Below, piece after piece: positions 1 through 10,639 of a stretch of 64,000 nt of DNA. A program made the translations under genes and the position numbers. Origin of the DNA: Lepisosteus oculatus. Lineage: Eukaryota; Chordata; Actinopteri; Semionotiformes; Lepisosteidae. The stretch is taken from NCBI RefSeq assembly GCF_040954835.1, contig NC_090708.1, positions 27,664,001 through 27,728,000 on the forward strand, read 5' to 3'. Positions within the stretch are counted from its first letter, which is position 1, and each line of letters starts with the position of its first letter. The notes under the pieces were generated by a model. It ran no database searches and was not told where the DNA came from. It was given only the letters and a program-made list of their open reading frames with translations.

Positions 1-133
1 CTCCACCTTGCGGAAATTCTGGATACTGTTATTTTACTTGAGGTACTATATTTACGGTAACTTGCGGTAGACTGCGTAAAGCACACCGCAAAATAATGCG
101 GTATCGCCTGCTCGTTTTGAATGGCTGCATCTG
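1..133. mobile_element. Right end of a TA-flanked inverted-repeat element
   Basis: The stretch ends in GAATGGCTGCATCTG followed by TA, the inverted form of the terminus seen at 3860, 31019, 51694 and 62525. It matches the ends at 38167-38351 and 48250-48347, including the GCGG and GTAGACTGCGTA motifs. The base pairs after the TA (from 136) are LTR sequence that in the copy at 15230 reads on through an unbroken TACTGCTAC. The element therefore inserted at a TA inside an LTR. The rest of the element lies left of the window. Confidence 0.7.
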
Positions 134-204
134 TACTGCTACAATTAATAATTGTTCCAGTAAATGCACAAACCCCTACATTTATTGGTGCCTCGTGCGA
201 GGAT
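134..204 (+). mobile_element. 3' tail of a retroviral LTR plus candidate primer-binding site
   Basis: Bases 136-180 match the last 45 bases of the solo LTR at 13882-15276 and end in CCCTACA. Five bases further on is TGGTGCCTCGTGCGAGGAT (186-204). Its start with TGG and its place just after the LTR are those of a retroviral primer-binding site. The matching tRNA was not identified. The 5' part of the LTR was displaced by the element at 1-133. Confidence 0.55.
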
Positions 205-648
205 GCCTACACAGCAAACCTGAGTGCGCTCCAGACACTGAAGGACATTTAGGGTATTAAACTTATAGAAGCAGCGATGATTTTGAGAAGATTGGGAAAT
301 AAAGCTCTGAGACAGGAATGCAAGGTAAAGAATAGGGAACAGGGGTGGCAAGTGGTGTGGCGCTTTTTAAAAGAACACTATCCACCTAAGACTGACTGGA
401 AGAAGGTTACAGCATGTTAGCAAAAGGAGGGATGATGTTTCAGATTTTACAGAGAGGTTCATTTCACTGTGGATTGAATATTCAGAACTAGCTAGTGAGG
501 AGGAGGTCAATGAGGATACTTCCTCGATAATTAAAACAGATATATAAATAGAATGGAATATGTGCACTAAGGTACAGGCAAATAGGAACTTCAAATTCTG
601 GGGAAAAGAGCTCTAGGAAACCCACACTTCAGCATTTGGGGAATTAAC

Positions 649-706
649 TGCTTTGTCGTTGTCAGCAATCTGGTCACATTCAGAAGAATTGGTTAGATGC
701 CAGAAA
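649..706 (+). pseudogene. gag: gag nucleocapsid zinc-knuckle remnant
   Basis: A Cys-X2-Cys-X4-His pattern can be read only across a two-base shift within the first few codons. The fourth ligand, which should be Cys, is Trp. It lies between the putative leader and the protease remnant, as nucleocapsid should. The segment is too short to be sure. Confidence 0.35.
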
Positions 707-885
707 ATCAGAAGATAAGAGGGGAGACGGGGAACCAACAGTCTATAACCTGAGAGACAGAGAAGGGCAGAAGGGATTGCTGTCTCAGTTAAAAAACATG
801 AAGCCGAGAAATGGGCCTTTCACGAAATTATGGATTTAACCTAGAAAGCCCCCTTTTAGCCTCCCTATGCTTGACCCAGAGTTTA

Positions 886-965
886 AACAAGAGGAAACTT
901 ATTTTACATTGCACTGTGGATAATGTAGAAGTACCATTGTTATGGGACACGGGTGCACAGCTATG
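886..965 (+). pseudogene. pro: Retroviral protease active-site remnant
   Basis: The frame ending at 960 reads LLWDTGAQ (937-960). The D-T-G triad is the catalytic motif of retroviral aspartic proteases, here followed by Ala as is typical. A stop follows directly (cag cta tga). Its place between the gag and RNase H traces supports the call. Confidence 0.6.
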
Positions 966-1249
966 ATGTTTGTCTGTTAAAACCACAGAGAAATGTAAAG
1001 TACAATTTTATAACAAACAACAGGAGGCTACTGGAGTGGGGGGCCAGAAGGTGGAACTAAAAGAGAGTCAAGCGGTTATTACATGCATGGGAAAAAATGT
1101 ACAGTTTCAGTTGCAGATGTGGGTGTGAGATGTACCGGACATCTTGGGCTGGGAAGCATTGTAACATTTATAGGGAATAGAGCTACTGGTTCAAGGGGAC
1201 TCTATGAGAATTAACATATGGTTTTTAAAAAAGGAACCGTCAGGAGAAA

Positions 1250-2171
1250 AGGGAACTGACTGAGGATAGGGCTCAAGCAATTAGAGGGTGTAAGCCACGT
1301 AGCACTATTAAAGAATTGTGGGCCTTTTTGGGGATATGTAACTTTAACCATACATGGGTGGAATCCTTTGCAGTACGAGCTCAACCACTGACCAAACTGC
1401 TGAAGGGGGGGAGGAAGGTCGTGGATCAAATCTTTCTCACCACAGAAGCTGAAGAAGCTTTTAATAATTTGAAATCAGCTCTTTTGCAGGCTCCTGCCCT
1501 GTGTTTTTCCCGCCTGTAGAATCAATTTTACCTATTTGTAAGTGAGAGTGGGGGGTTCTGGACTGCTGTGCCTGCCCAGGAAGACGGTAGTAGGTTTCAG
1601 CTGGTTGGGTATAACCCTGGACAGTCGGATGCTGTGACAAAAGGCTGGGGGCCGTGCCTTAGAGCAGTGCAGGCCATAGGTCAAGCAGTAAAGGCTGTAA
1701 TCAGCATATTGCTGGACCAGCACCTGATTGTGTGGTGCCCCCATGCAGTGCATATACTACTATCATTAAAAAGGGTCAGTCAAGTAACCGCGAACTGCTG
1801 GACCAGGTAGCAAATGACCCTGGAGGCACCTCATATAGTCATAGAAAGGGAAGGTGGTCTTAATCCAGCAACCTTGATACCAGACCCAGATGATCAATAT
1901 ATAACAGAACACAGCTGTGAGTACTGGGAAGTCTGCAAAGCAGGCCAAACTCAAAGCGCTCATAGAGGCTTGTAAGAATGCTAAAGGCAAGATTGCCACC
2001 ATATACACAGACTTATGGTATGCTTTTGGGGTGTGTCATGATTTTGGGAGACTTTGGAGGAATAGGGATTTTTTTCACAGCAGCTGGCATGCATGTAAAA
2101 ATTCTGAATTGGTGGCTTTAAGTATTAGATGCTTTAATGATGCCACAACATCACAGCAGGACACAATCTGA
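1250..2171 (+). pseudogene. pol: Retroviral RT connection / RNase H remnant
   Basis: Three frame segments (about 1250-1519, 1520-1810, 1917-2110) read as the end of RT, the connection and RNase H. The first has a LWAFLG...NF block, LTKLLKGG and EAEEAFNNLKSAL, all typical of the RT thumb/connection. The second has an SESGGFWTAV block and QAIGQAVKAV. The third has AKLKALIEACK and IYTDLWYAFGVCHDFG, the RNase H core around its catalytic Asp. Stops at 1517, 1808 and 2169 and frame changes break the gene. The RT palm with the YxDD motif was not found and appears deleted. Confidence 0.8.
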
Positions 2172-2229
2172 ATATACAGTTTATGGGAAGAACTGTGTAT
2201 AATAAAACAGAAAACAGCAGAGCTCCATT

Positions 2230-2520
2230 CTTTATAATGAAAGGAGACAATAATACCAGGGGGCTTGTGTAGTAATTGGAGCTGAGTGTTGTACTTACAT
2301 TCCTGAGAATTCAGAGCACATAGCGGATTTAGTACAACACAGCTATGATGGAGAGACGTATCACAATTATAATCTTGATGAGTGGAGCAATAGCTCATGA
2401 TTAAAGTCAGTGTTTGGCTCATGGGGTGGTACCCTGGCTCAATATTTATTGGTGGGATTAGAATTATTTGTTATTTTTGTCCAAGTCATATCATGTTTCC
2501 TCTTATTCCGTATCGTGGAC
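2230..2520 (+). pseudogene. env: Env transmembrane-subunit remnant with CX6CC motif
   Basis: A Cys-X6-Cys-Cys motif lies at 2266-2292, the pattern by which the TM subunit of gamma- and epsilon-like retroviruses bonds to the surface subunit. About 50 codons downstream, after an in-frame stop near 2398, a hydrophobic run of about 25 residues (about 2430-2510) fits the membrane anchor. The surface subunit and fusion peptide are not recognisable. Confidence 0.6.
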
Positions 2521-3857
2521 ACTGGTGCCCACTTTTCTGGAAAAAACCTGCCTCAAAAGTACCATCTCACTTCATAATTTTATATCACCAAAACCACAAA
2601 ACCTTTAATAAAACCTTTTATTAATCAAAAAGTGTACAAATTGTTTTTCACAAAAACACTTTTAGAAATTGCATTAGAAAGGCCACAAGTCTGCTATCCT
2701 CAGCGTGGTCACCCGTGGCCACAGTGTAAATCAATATCTACCTTTGATTCCTTCGTAATTTTAATTGTTTTTTACCAACAAAACCACAAAACCATGTTAT
2801 CAATCGAAAAAAACCAAGACAATCGATCACAAAGTCACTTTTCATCTAATGATGCACTTCCAAACTTCCAATATGCATTGATAACAATCAATAAGTCAGC
2901 AAAACAAGACCGCAAAAGCAAAAACCAGCAAAAAATATATATATATATATCCCATGTTTTTACCTTATTCTGAAGCATTGCATATATCCACAGTAGCCCA
3001 GACTAGCTTATCTCCAGACCTGGAGGCTATGGACCGTTATTGACTTTGTAGTAAATGTTTGAAGCAGGACAGACAGAAAAAAGGCAATCTGCGCCATCAT
3101 TCATTGTATTTTCAGCCATTCAGAGCCCTTAGGGGGTAAGACTTCCTCTAGAAGCCTCAGACTGTATTCCGCCTGCCTTTTAGCTGTCAATCATTGACTC
3201 AGAAGGGGTAATCAATCAGTTTCTTATTAGTTTCTTATCAGTGCTCCTTTTTTTCGCACCAGAAGGCAACTCTGAGTTTTTTTTTTTCATTGCATAACAG
3301 CAGATAAAGGCTCTCTAGCAGTGTCTAAAGATTTTATAGCAATTGCAACAGTTTTTTTATTATAGGCATGTGACTTTCATTCCAGGTCCAGTCTTCACAA
3401 AACTGGATGTAGAATTTTTTTGAATTGATCAATTTGTCCTAGATTTTTATCCAAGCTAGTAGTTACCGGGAACAAGGCTTTCAAATCATTCCCAGGCCTT
3501 TGACATGCATATAGTTGGAAAATCTGACCTTTTGCCTGCTTTTTTGGATTTTTTTTTCATATGTTTGTCTGCTGAGTAGACACATTAAGAAATATAAGAC
3601 ACTTGACTGTTCACACTCAAAGCCAAGGGGGTTAGCTTCAATTTAAGACCTGAATCAGGCTATGTTCTGCTGCAGAGATATAACAAATTGTTTAAGGGGA
3701 GGAAATTCCAGGTGGACATTTTCAAAATGTGTCAATGATAGTAAGAGGATGCACCAAGGTTACCAAATCTATATTGATAGTCCATTCTGAAGACAAAAAA
3801 CCAACAGAATGCTTATTACATTTTTTTTGTGAAGAACATGATTGGAAAATATGTCAA
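2521..3857. other. Non-coding, AT-rich, no gene seen
   Basis: There are only short chance ORFs, an (AT)n run at about 2935-2950 and several T-rich runs. The segment could be degraded retroviral 3' sequence, but no LTR match was found. Confidence 0.5.
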
Positions 3858-6800
3858 TACAGATGCAGCCATTCAAAATGGGTGGGGTATTTCGCGGAAT
3901 ACCCCAGTGGGCGTGACGCGGTATCACGCAGTATCATACAGTATCACACGGTTAATCACGTCATTTGACGTCATGCAGGAAAGTATCCGGCATCACCTTG
4001 TAAAACCGGCAGGGGGAGCTTAACCTCTCATCTAGAGCATTTGAGCTTTTAAATTTGAACTGTGTATTACAGCATGTTAATCATCAGTCATTAAAATGTT
4101 GGTATATTTTATGAAAGCAAGATTGCTCAGTTGGACAAAAGTACACAACCTACCTTTATCAGAAATATTTATGCATCAAAGCCTTTACTGAAGATGTTAT
4201 TAATAGTATTAATAATGGATGACTTTGGACAAGCTGTATACTCAAATCTCCCTTCAGATTTAAAAGGTTATTAATCATATCTTCGGTGTCGCATCTTACC
4301 AGTGCAGCTGATCTTTTGCTGCCTGGGTGGGTCAGCTATCACAAAGCTTTAGAGAACCTAACATTTCTATTATCAACAAATGGTAAATTTGTAATAGAGT
4401 AAATTTTTATAGAGAAATGGAGGCTGGACAGTATGCGTTACAATATAAACATTTATATTGATTTAAATCGTGTTTTGATTTAAATCGCAAACGCGTGTTT
4501 AATTATATGTGTTTTTTTAATCATAATCAGACTAATGCAACATAAATTGATACAGTATCTTTGTCTTCTAAGTATCTTAATAAATTCTCAGCATAGCTTT
4601 CTACCCGTTTAGATTTATTTTCTTGGGATTTTGGGATCAAACGTGGAAGGATTAGATTGTAATCGTTTTTATTTTTCAAATATGTTTTAGAAAAGTGTAA
4701 TCTATACCTGCCCAGACTATATGCCTTCCTAAACCCCACCCTGACCACTTTCACTCCTGTCCTGCTCTTCCCCGCGCACCCCAACCCGGTGCTCTTCGGC
4801 CTCTGCCCGGGACTAATGTATATTTTGATATTTATACCCTGCGCGGCACCGAGGGAGCGTCTGCATTTATTACTTAGTTTATAAAATTAGTCAAGCAATA
4901 TGAAGCATCTCCTTTTACTTTTAAGTCCCTTAAATACATTGAGCACAGCTTTCTCACCACTTAGATTACTTTTTGATACCATCCTTACACAAATCAGTAC
5001 GGCTAGAATGTTCATTGTCTCCCAATGAAAGGCGGTGCCTTTTGCTGAAGTCGGGAGACATTAGAGGCTTGCCACACCCGGACTGTTAAACCAACGCATT
5101 AGCAAGTCAAAGCCCATTGAGGGTATTGAGCTAGTATTGGCTTTAGTATTAGCCATACAGAACATTAAAGTGCCCCTTTTCCATTCAGCGGGTGCCTGAG
5201 CCGCTGTGTCCTATCTTCTGACAGTCACCGTTGTGAATGTCTGTAGAGTGTATCTTATTTTTAGTACTATATTTTTGTATTATATTCCCTATTAATCAAA
5301 CTCTAAGAGTATGTATCGGCTTGTCCCCTCCTCCCGCCCCTCTCTGTGTACAGTGGCCTCCTGTCCAGCCAGCACATGTCCACAGACATTCACAACAGCG
5401 ACATATCATAAAACGTTTGCACATATAGTTAAATTATTCGTTGTTTTTCAGGAAGTTAAAAAAAACACTTGAATTACTTATCCAGTCTCTCGAAATAAAG
5501 TTATTTTTCAAGCAATGCAACAAACGTCGGGCAATGTGTTTTTTTTTAATCCAACATTGACAGCCACATCTTAAATTTTGTCAGTCAGGTCTTTTTTTCT
5601 CTATTTGAATTGTGGTTTACACATCGCACGACTTTAAAAGCTAGAAAGACAGGTTTCGATTCACATTAGCTGGCGAGCCTTGTTAACAAAAAAAACTAAT
5701 AATAATGTAACATGCCACTGTTTGTTCATGAACAAAGTTATACTGAGATTTCCTTAGATACGCGATTTAAAAAAAAAATAATTGAATCCCCGGCGGAACA
5801 CATTCCATAAGAATCAGCGCTTTTACAGTATATATCGCCTTTAAAGGTGGCTTCTCAAAACGCTTTACAGGATAAAAACAACAATAACAGCAACAACAAC
5901 AATATTGTATTTCATTGCAAATGAAAACCAAGTAATAACTTAACTATACATGCAAACGTTTCATATGTTGCTGTTGTGAATGCCTGTGGAGTGTATCTTA
6001 TTTGCCTTGAGTCCTGGTTATCTCTCTCCCCCTCCCCCCCTATCTCCCTCAATTCAATTCAATTCAAGGTGTTTTATTTGCATGACAGATGGGAACAATC
6101 AGTGTTGGGTATGTATATTTTGATATTTACACCCGGCGCGGCACCGAGGGAGTGTCTGCATTTATAATGTAGGTTTTAAAATTAGTCAAGCAATATGAAG
6201 CATCTCCTTTTACTTTTAAGTCCCTTAAATACATTGAGCACAGCTTTCTCACCACTTAAGATTGCTTTTTGATACCATCCTTACACAAAGCAGAAACTTT
6301 CCGATGACTTACAGTACAAGTGGAAAGATTACAGATTTTAATCGTCTTTAATTTTGTTACGTTATACGTTTTAGGAACGTTTCATCTAAACAAACACCAC
6401 AAAACTATTCTCGATTGTATTTCTGAATGTTATGTTACACGTACAGTAGTTCACTGCTTTAAATACATCGAATTAAGAAAGTTAGGTGTACCACTTTAGA
6501 TCTTTTTTTCTGAACCAGGGAAAATCTGATCATGTTTCTCTATAACAATAATAAAAAACTTTATTTTACATATTGCCTTTAAAAGTGGTAGTACCTTTTT
6601 TAGTTCTATATTTTTGTATTATATTCCCTATTAATCAAACTCTAAGAGTATGTATCGGCTTGTAAGTCAGGTCTTTTTTCTCTATTTGAATTGTGGTTTA
6701 CACATCGCACGACTTTAAAAGCTAGAAAGACAGGTTTCGATTCACCTCAATTCAAGGCGAGCCTTGTTAACAAAAAAAACAGACAATACCCATGGAGGGG

Positions 6801-7299
6801 GAGGTCAAGCCAGAGAGAGAGTTTTTTACCCTCTGTCTAAAAACCCAAATAACTCGGGGCAGAGACTCCGGGGGGATCATTGCGTGGAACAGAGTGGAGC
6901 TCAATCAATTCTTATGGAATGTGTTTTTCTTTCTTCTTTTGGAAGAATGGAATAAACCTGTTACTTGATTCATATGGATGCCCGGTTCCTCAGGGGATTC
7001 AAAACATTTTTCATTTTTTACTTCGCGCTTTACAACCCTTACTTCGTGCGACTGGAAAAGAATTCGTGATCGAATCAACGAAATGCTTCGTAGAAGGAGG
7101 TGCTCTTTTCCTCTAGTCTAACAGTCTGTCCACAGACAAAACATTCCTGTTAGACAAGAGGAATTGAAAAAAAACAATTTTGTCAATGGAAACCGGTGTG
7201 TGTGTCTCTCTTTGCTGGATGTCCCTCTCACTCTCTGCTGGATGAATAAAAGCATTTTATTAAAAACGCGTTTGCGTTTGTCTGGTATTTACTTTGGTC

Positions 7300-7395
7300 C
7301 TTTTTAACTGTTTTTCGATCTACTGTATTGCTTTGAGATGCCACTTTTAAAGGCGATATGTAAAATATTTTTTTTTTATTATTGTTATAGAAAAA
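7300..7395 (+). repeat. LINE-like 3' tail inside the 3860-9000 element
   Basis: The segment CTGTATTGCTTTGAGATGCC...GGCGATATGTAAAATA matches the tail at 35815-35875, which there follows a decayed LINE C-terminal coding piece. It shows that LINE ends were taken up into these elements. Confidence 0.4.
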
Positions 7396-7994
7396 CATGA
7401 TCAGATTTTCCCTGGTTCAGAAAAAAGATCTAAAGTGCTACAGATAACTTTCTTAATTTGATGTATTTAAAGCAGTGAACTACTGTAGGTGTCACATAAC
7501 ATTCAGAAATACAATCACGTATTTGACAAATAAAAACGATTACAATCTAATCCTTCCACGTTTGATCCCAAAATCCCAAGAAATATAAATCTAAAAGGGT
7601 AGAAAGCTATGCTGAAAGTTTATTAAGATACTTAGAAGACAAAGATACTGTATCAATTTATGTTGCATTAGCCTGATTATGATTAAAAAACACATATAAT
7701 TAAAAACGCGTTTGCGATTTAAATCAGAACATGATTTAAATCAATATAAATGTTTATATTGTAACGCATACTGTCCAGCCTCCATTTCTCTATAAAAATG
7801 TACTCTATTGCACACACACAATAGAAGCAGAAAGCAGAAGCAGGGACCGTTGTCAGAAGGGAAGAAGGTGACTGTTCATTGTTATAAAAAATGACTTAGA
7901 ATCGATCATGTTGTGATATTTTGAAATATAAAAGTCAATTGATTGTCCATAATATCGCTATTCTATTTTTTCGAAGAAATGTTTGTTAAAAGAA

Positions 7995-8070
7995 AAGTCC
8001 AGCACCAGCTAGATTTGAACACACAACCTGTGAGTTGGTAGTCAGGCATGTAGACCAGTAGGCTACAGGG
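7995..8070 (-). repeat. tRNA-like (Pol III box A/B) cassette, copy 1
   Basis: On the minus strand, box-A-like TAGCCTACTGGTCTACATG is followed about 30 bases later by box-B-like TGTTCAAATC. It adjoins the module AACAAACATTTCTTTG (inverted, about 7970-7988), as do the other copies. The T-arm pairs poorly, so a functional tRNA is unlikely. Confidence 0.45.
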
Positions 8071-9002
8071 GAAGTTGCATGAAGATGGAGGCGAAACAGC
8101 CCTACACAGCCCTGTCACAGTACACGAATATAATCATATCGTTATTAAATTTTTTAGATACGCGATTCCATATTATATTAGCAGAAAAGCTTAAAACTAC
8201 CACTTTTTCACACGCTATTTCACATGTTAGTTAAATACTTCGATGCTTAAAATCGTTAGGGAGAAATGGAATACCGGTGTGTATTTTTCCTTTCCAGATT
8301 CCTGGAATCTGACTGGCTAACACCCTTCTGAAGTGGTTCCATAAAATCTGGTATACGTAAAAGAAAGCGTTGATACATACAAGTATCTTTTAATACAGTC
8401 TTTGCTGTGCTCTTGAGGATCCTTGTGATATTTTGAGCTCTAGTTGAATGATAAATGTCGGATTTTAAATCATTTTCGTAGTTAGAAATTATGAAACGCC
8501 CTGTTAAAAGCAAGGAAGTTTTTATGCCCGTTGAAGTAAAACAAAATGCCTGACAAAGTAGGGCTTGGACAGATTCCAAGTGCTTGTACAAATGTGCTAA
8601 AGAAATTATACTTTGAGTATACAACTTGTCCAAAGTCATCCATTATTAATACTATTAATAACATCTTCGGTAAAGGCTTTGATGCATAAATATTTCTGAT
8701 AAAGGTAGGTTGTGTACTTTTGTCCAACTGAGCAATCTTGCTTTCATAAAATATACCAAAATTTTAATGACTGATGATTAACATGCTGTAATACACAGTT
8801 CAAAATTAAAAGCTCAAATGCTGTACATGAGAGGTTAAGCTCCCCCTGGCGGTTTTACAAGGTGACGCCGGATAGTTTCCGGCATGACGTCAAATGACGC
8901 GCGATTAACCACGTGATACTGCGTGACACCGCGTGATACCGCGACACGCCCACCGGGGTATGCCGCGAAATACCCCACCCATTTTGAATGGCTGCATCTG
9001 TA

Positions 9003-9897
9003 TGTATTTTTCATATGTAAGATATAATGATGTTTTCCTGCTTAGGGAGAAATGGAAGACTGATAATGGAATGGAATGGAATGAATGATAAGTGTCGCAG
9101 TTTAAATAATTTTCGTAGTTAGAAATTATGAAACGCTCTGTTAAAAGCAAGAGAGTTTTTATGTCCGTTGGAGTAAAAGAAAATGCCTGACAAAGTAGGG
9201 CTTGGACAGATTCCAAGTGCATTTTTGCAATTTACGTTGCATTGTGCAATGTCCTGCTGTAATACAGTTTAAAATACAGTAAGTCTAAACTGTATCAGCT
9301 TTATTTATGGGTTGCAATTTAGAAACTAGTCAAAAACAGCACTCAAAATGCAATTTAGAACTTTCTGGCAAGAGGAGACACCCAAATTAATAATGTAACA
9401 TGCCACTGTTTGTGCATGAACAAAGTTATACTGCTATTTTCCTTAGATACACGATTAAAAAAAAAATGTTTGGAATCCCCGGCGGAACACATTCCATAAG
9501 AATCAGCGCTTTTATATATCGCCTTTAAACACATATATTTAAACACGTGATTCAAATCAATATAAATGTTTATACATTATACATACATGCATAGGTGACT
9601 ATTCATTGTTATTAAGACTTAAATTCGATCATGTTGTGATATTTAGAAATATAAATTTGTTTGGTGCGAGTGAGGTTTTATTTAATCTCTGAACAAGGGA
9701 AACGTTTCATTTTTTCGAAGAAATGTTTGTTAAAAAAAAACTTAACAATGCAAGTGACCATACATGTTGTGCATACAGAACAGAAAAGACCAACAGAGGA
9801 GAGGAACCAAAAACTCCTTAGTAAGGCAAAAAACACCTCTAGAGGTCCAAGGTCAACTGGCTGCCCAACCCCTTTGGGCATGCTAACATGATTCTTC
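9003..9897. repeat. Modules related to the TA-flanked elements
   Basis: Blocks here recur elsewhere: 9100-9220 matches 8460-8590 and 58870-58980, 9395-9530 matches 5700-5850 and 33110-33280, and 9540-9740 matches 33290-33485 and 59310-59525. Unlike those copies, the AACAAACATTTC module at 9712-9731 has no tRNA-like cassette next to it. No outer termini were found, so this is a fragment. Confidence 0.55.
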
Positions 9898-9902
9898 TAA
9901 CC

Positions 9903-10460
9903 AGCAGCCATATTACCCTGCAACTCACAACTGGCAGCCCACTGAAGCTAAGCAGGTGTGAGCCTGGTCAGTACCTGGATGACCTCCTGGGAAAAACCAA
10001 GGTTGCTGCTGGAAGAGGGTGTTAGTGGGGCCAGCAGGGGGTGCTCACCTTACAGTCCATGTGGGTCCTAATACCCCAGTATAGTGATGGGGACACTATA
10101 CTGTAAACAGTTGCAGTCCTTCAGATGAGATGTAAAACCTAGGTCCTGACTCCCTGTGGTCATTAAAAATCCCAGGCCATTTCTTGAAAAGAGTAGGGGT
10201 GTAACCCTGGTGTCCTGGCCAAATTTCCCATTGGCCCTTACCAATCATGGCCCCCTCTATGAATTGGCTATATTACTCTGCTCTCCTCCCCACTGATAGC
10301 TGATGTGTGAGCGTTCTGGCACACTATGGCTGCCATCACATCATTCAGGTGGATGCTGCATATTGGTGGTGGTGGTGGAGGGGAGTCCCCATTACCTATA
10401 AAGCGCTTTGAGTGGAGTGTCCAGAAAAGCGCTATATAAGTGTAAGCAATTATTATTATA
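9903..10460 (+). repeat. 5S-rRNA-derived SINE (SINE3-like)
   Basis: The head (about 9905-10015) follows a 5S rRNA gene: GCCATATTACCCTG, then GAAGCTAAGCAGG, then GGTCAGTACCTGGATG and CCTGGGAA. These span the 5S internal promoter. The body has ATGAGATGTAAAACC and GTGGTCATTAAAAATCCC, and the 3' end has AAAGCGCTTTGAGTG and AAAAGCGCTATATAAG followed by an ATT-rich tail. This layout is that of the fish 5S-headed SINE class. Several differences from a normal 5S gene indicate an old copy. Confidence 0.75.
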
Positions 10461-10639
10461 CAATTAAAAAAGGAACAAATGAATAAGGGTATTAATCCAT
10501 CCACTAAGTACCTTTGTACACCTCCAGTTTCAGTGTTTTTTAAAGTAGCCTCCATTCATGAGAAAAAATACTCCAATCTCTACAGTGAAAGTTGCTACTA
10601 ACTTTCTCATTCACCCTCAACTGTAGGACAGCAGCTTAA

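Larger units (their letters stand above)
205..2520 (+). pseudogene. Decayed endogenous retrovirus, internal region (ERV-A)
   Basis: Traces of gag, protease, RNase H and Env-TM appear in the correct retroviral order on the plus strand, downstream of an LTR tail. Most of reverse transcriptase and integrase and the Env surface part are missing, so about 2.3 kb replaces an internal region that is normally much longer. Frames shift often and stops are frequent. The zinc-knuckle, the RT/RNase H wording and the CX6CC Env motif point to a gamma/epsilon-like retrovirus, in keeping with fish. No 3' LTR was found between 2520 and 3857. The locus cannot encode a working virus. Confidence 0.75.
3860..9000. 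mobile_element. 5.1-kb TA-flanked long-inverted-repeat element
   Basis: Both ends read CAGATGCAGCCATTC...GAATGGCTGCATCTG and are flanked by TA (3858-3859 and 9001-9002). Subterminal arrays around GCGGTATCAC repeats lie at about 3917-3950 and, inverted, at about 8900-8945. The arms pair over long distances: 4085-4250 with 8590-8775, and 4430-4610 with 7610-7790. The middle is a mosaic that includes direct duplications (4810-4985 with 6110-6290; 5585-5700 with 6665-6780), a LINE-like 3' tail near 7310-7390, and a tRNA-like cassette. No transposase-like ORF was found, so it is probably non-autonomous. TA flanks suggest Tc1/mariner-type or another TA-targeting transposase; the family is not identified. 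Confidence 0.75.

Noticed and set aside
3917..3950. CRISPR-like short repeats
   Set aside because: They are 10-bp subterminal transposon repeats without spacers, in a vertebrate genome.
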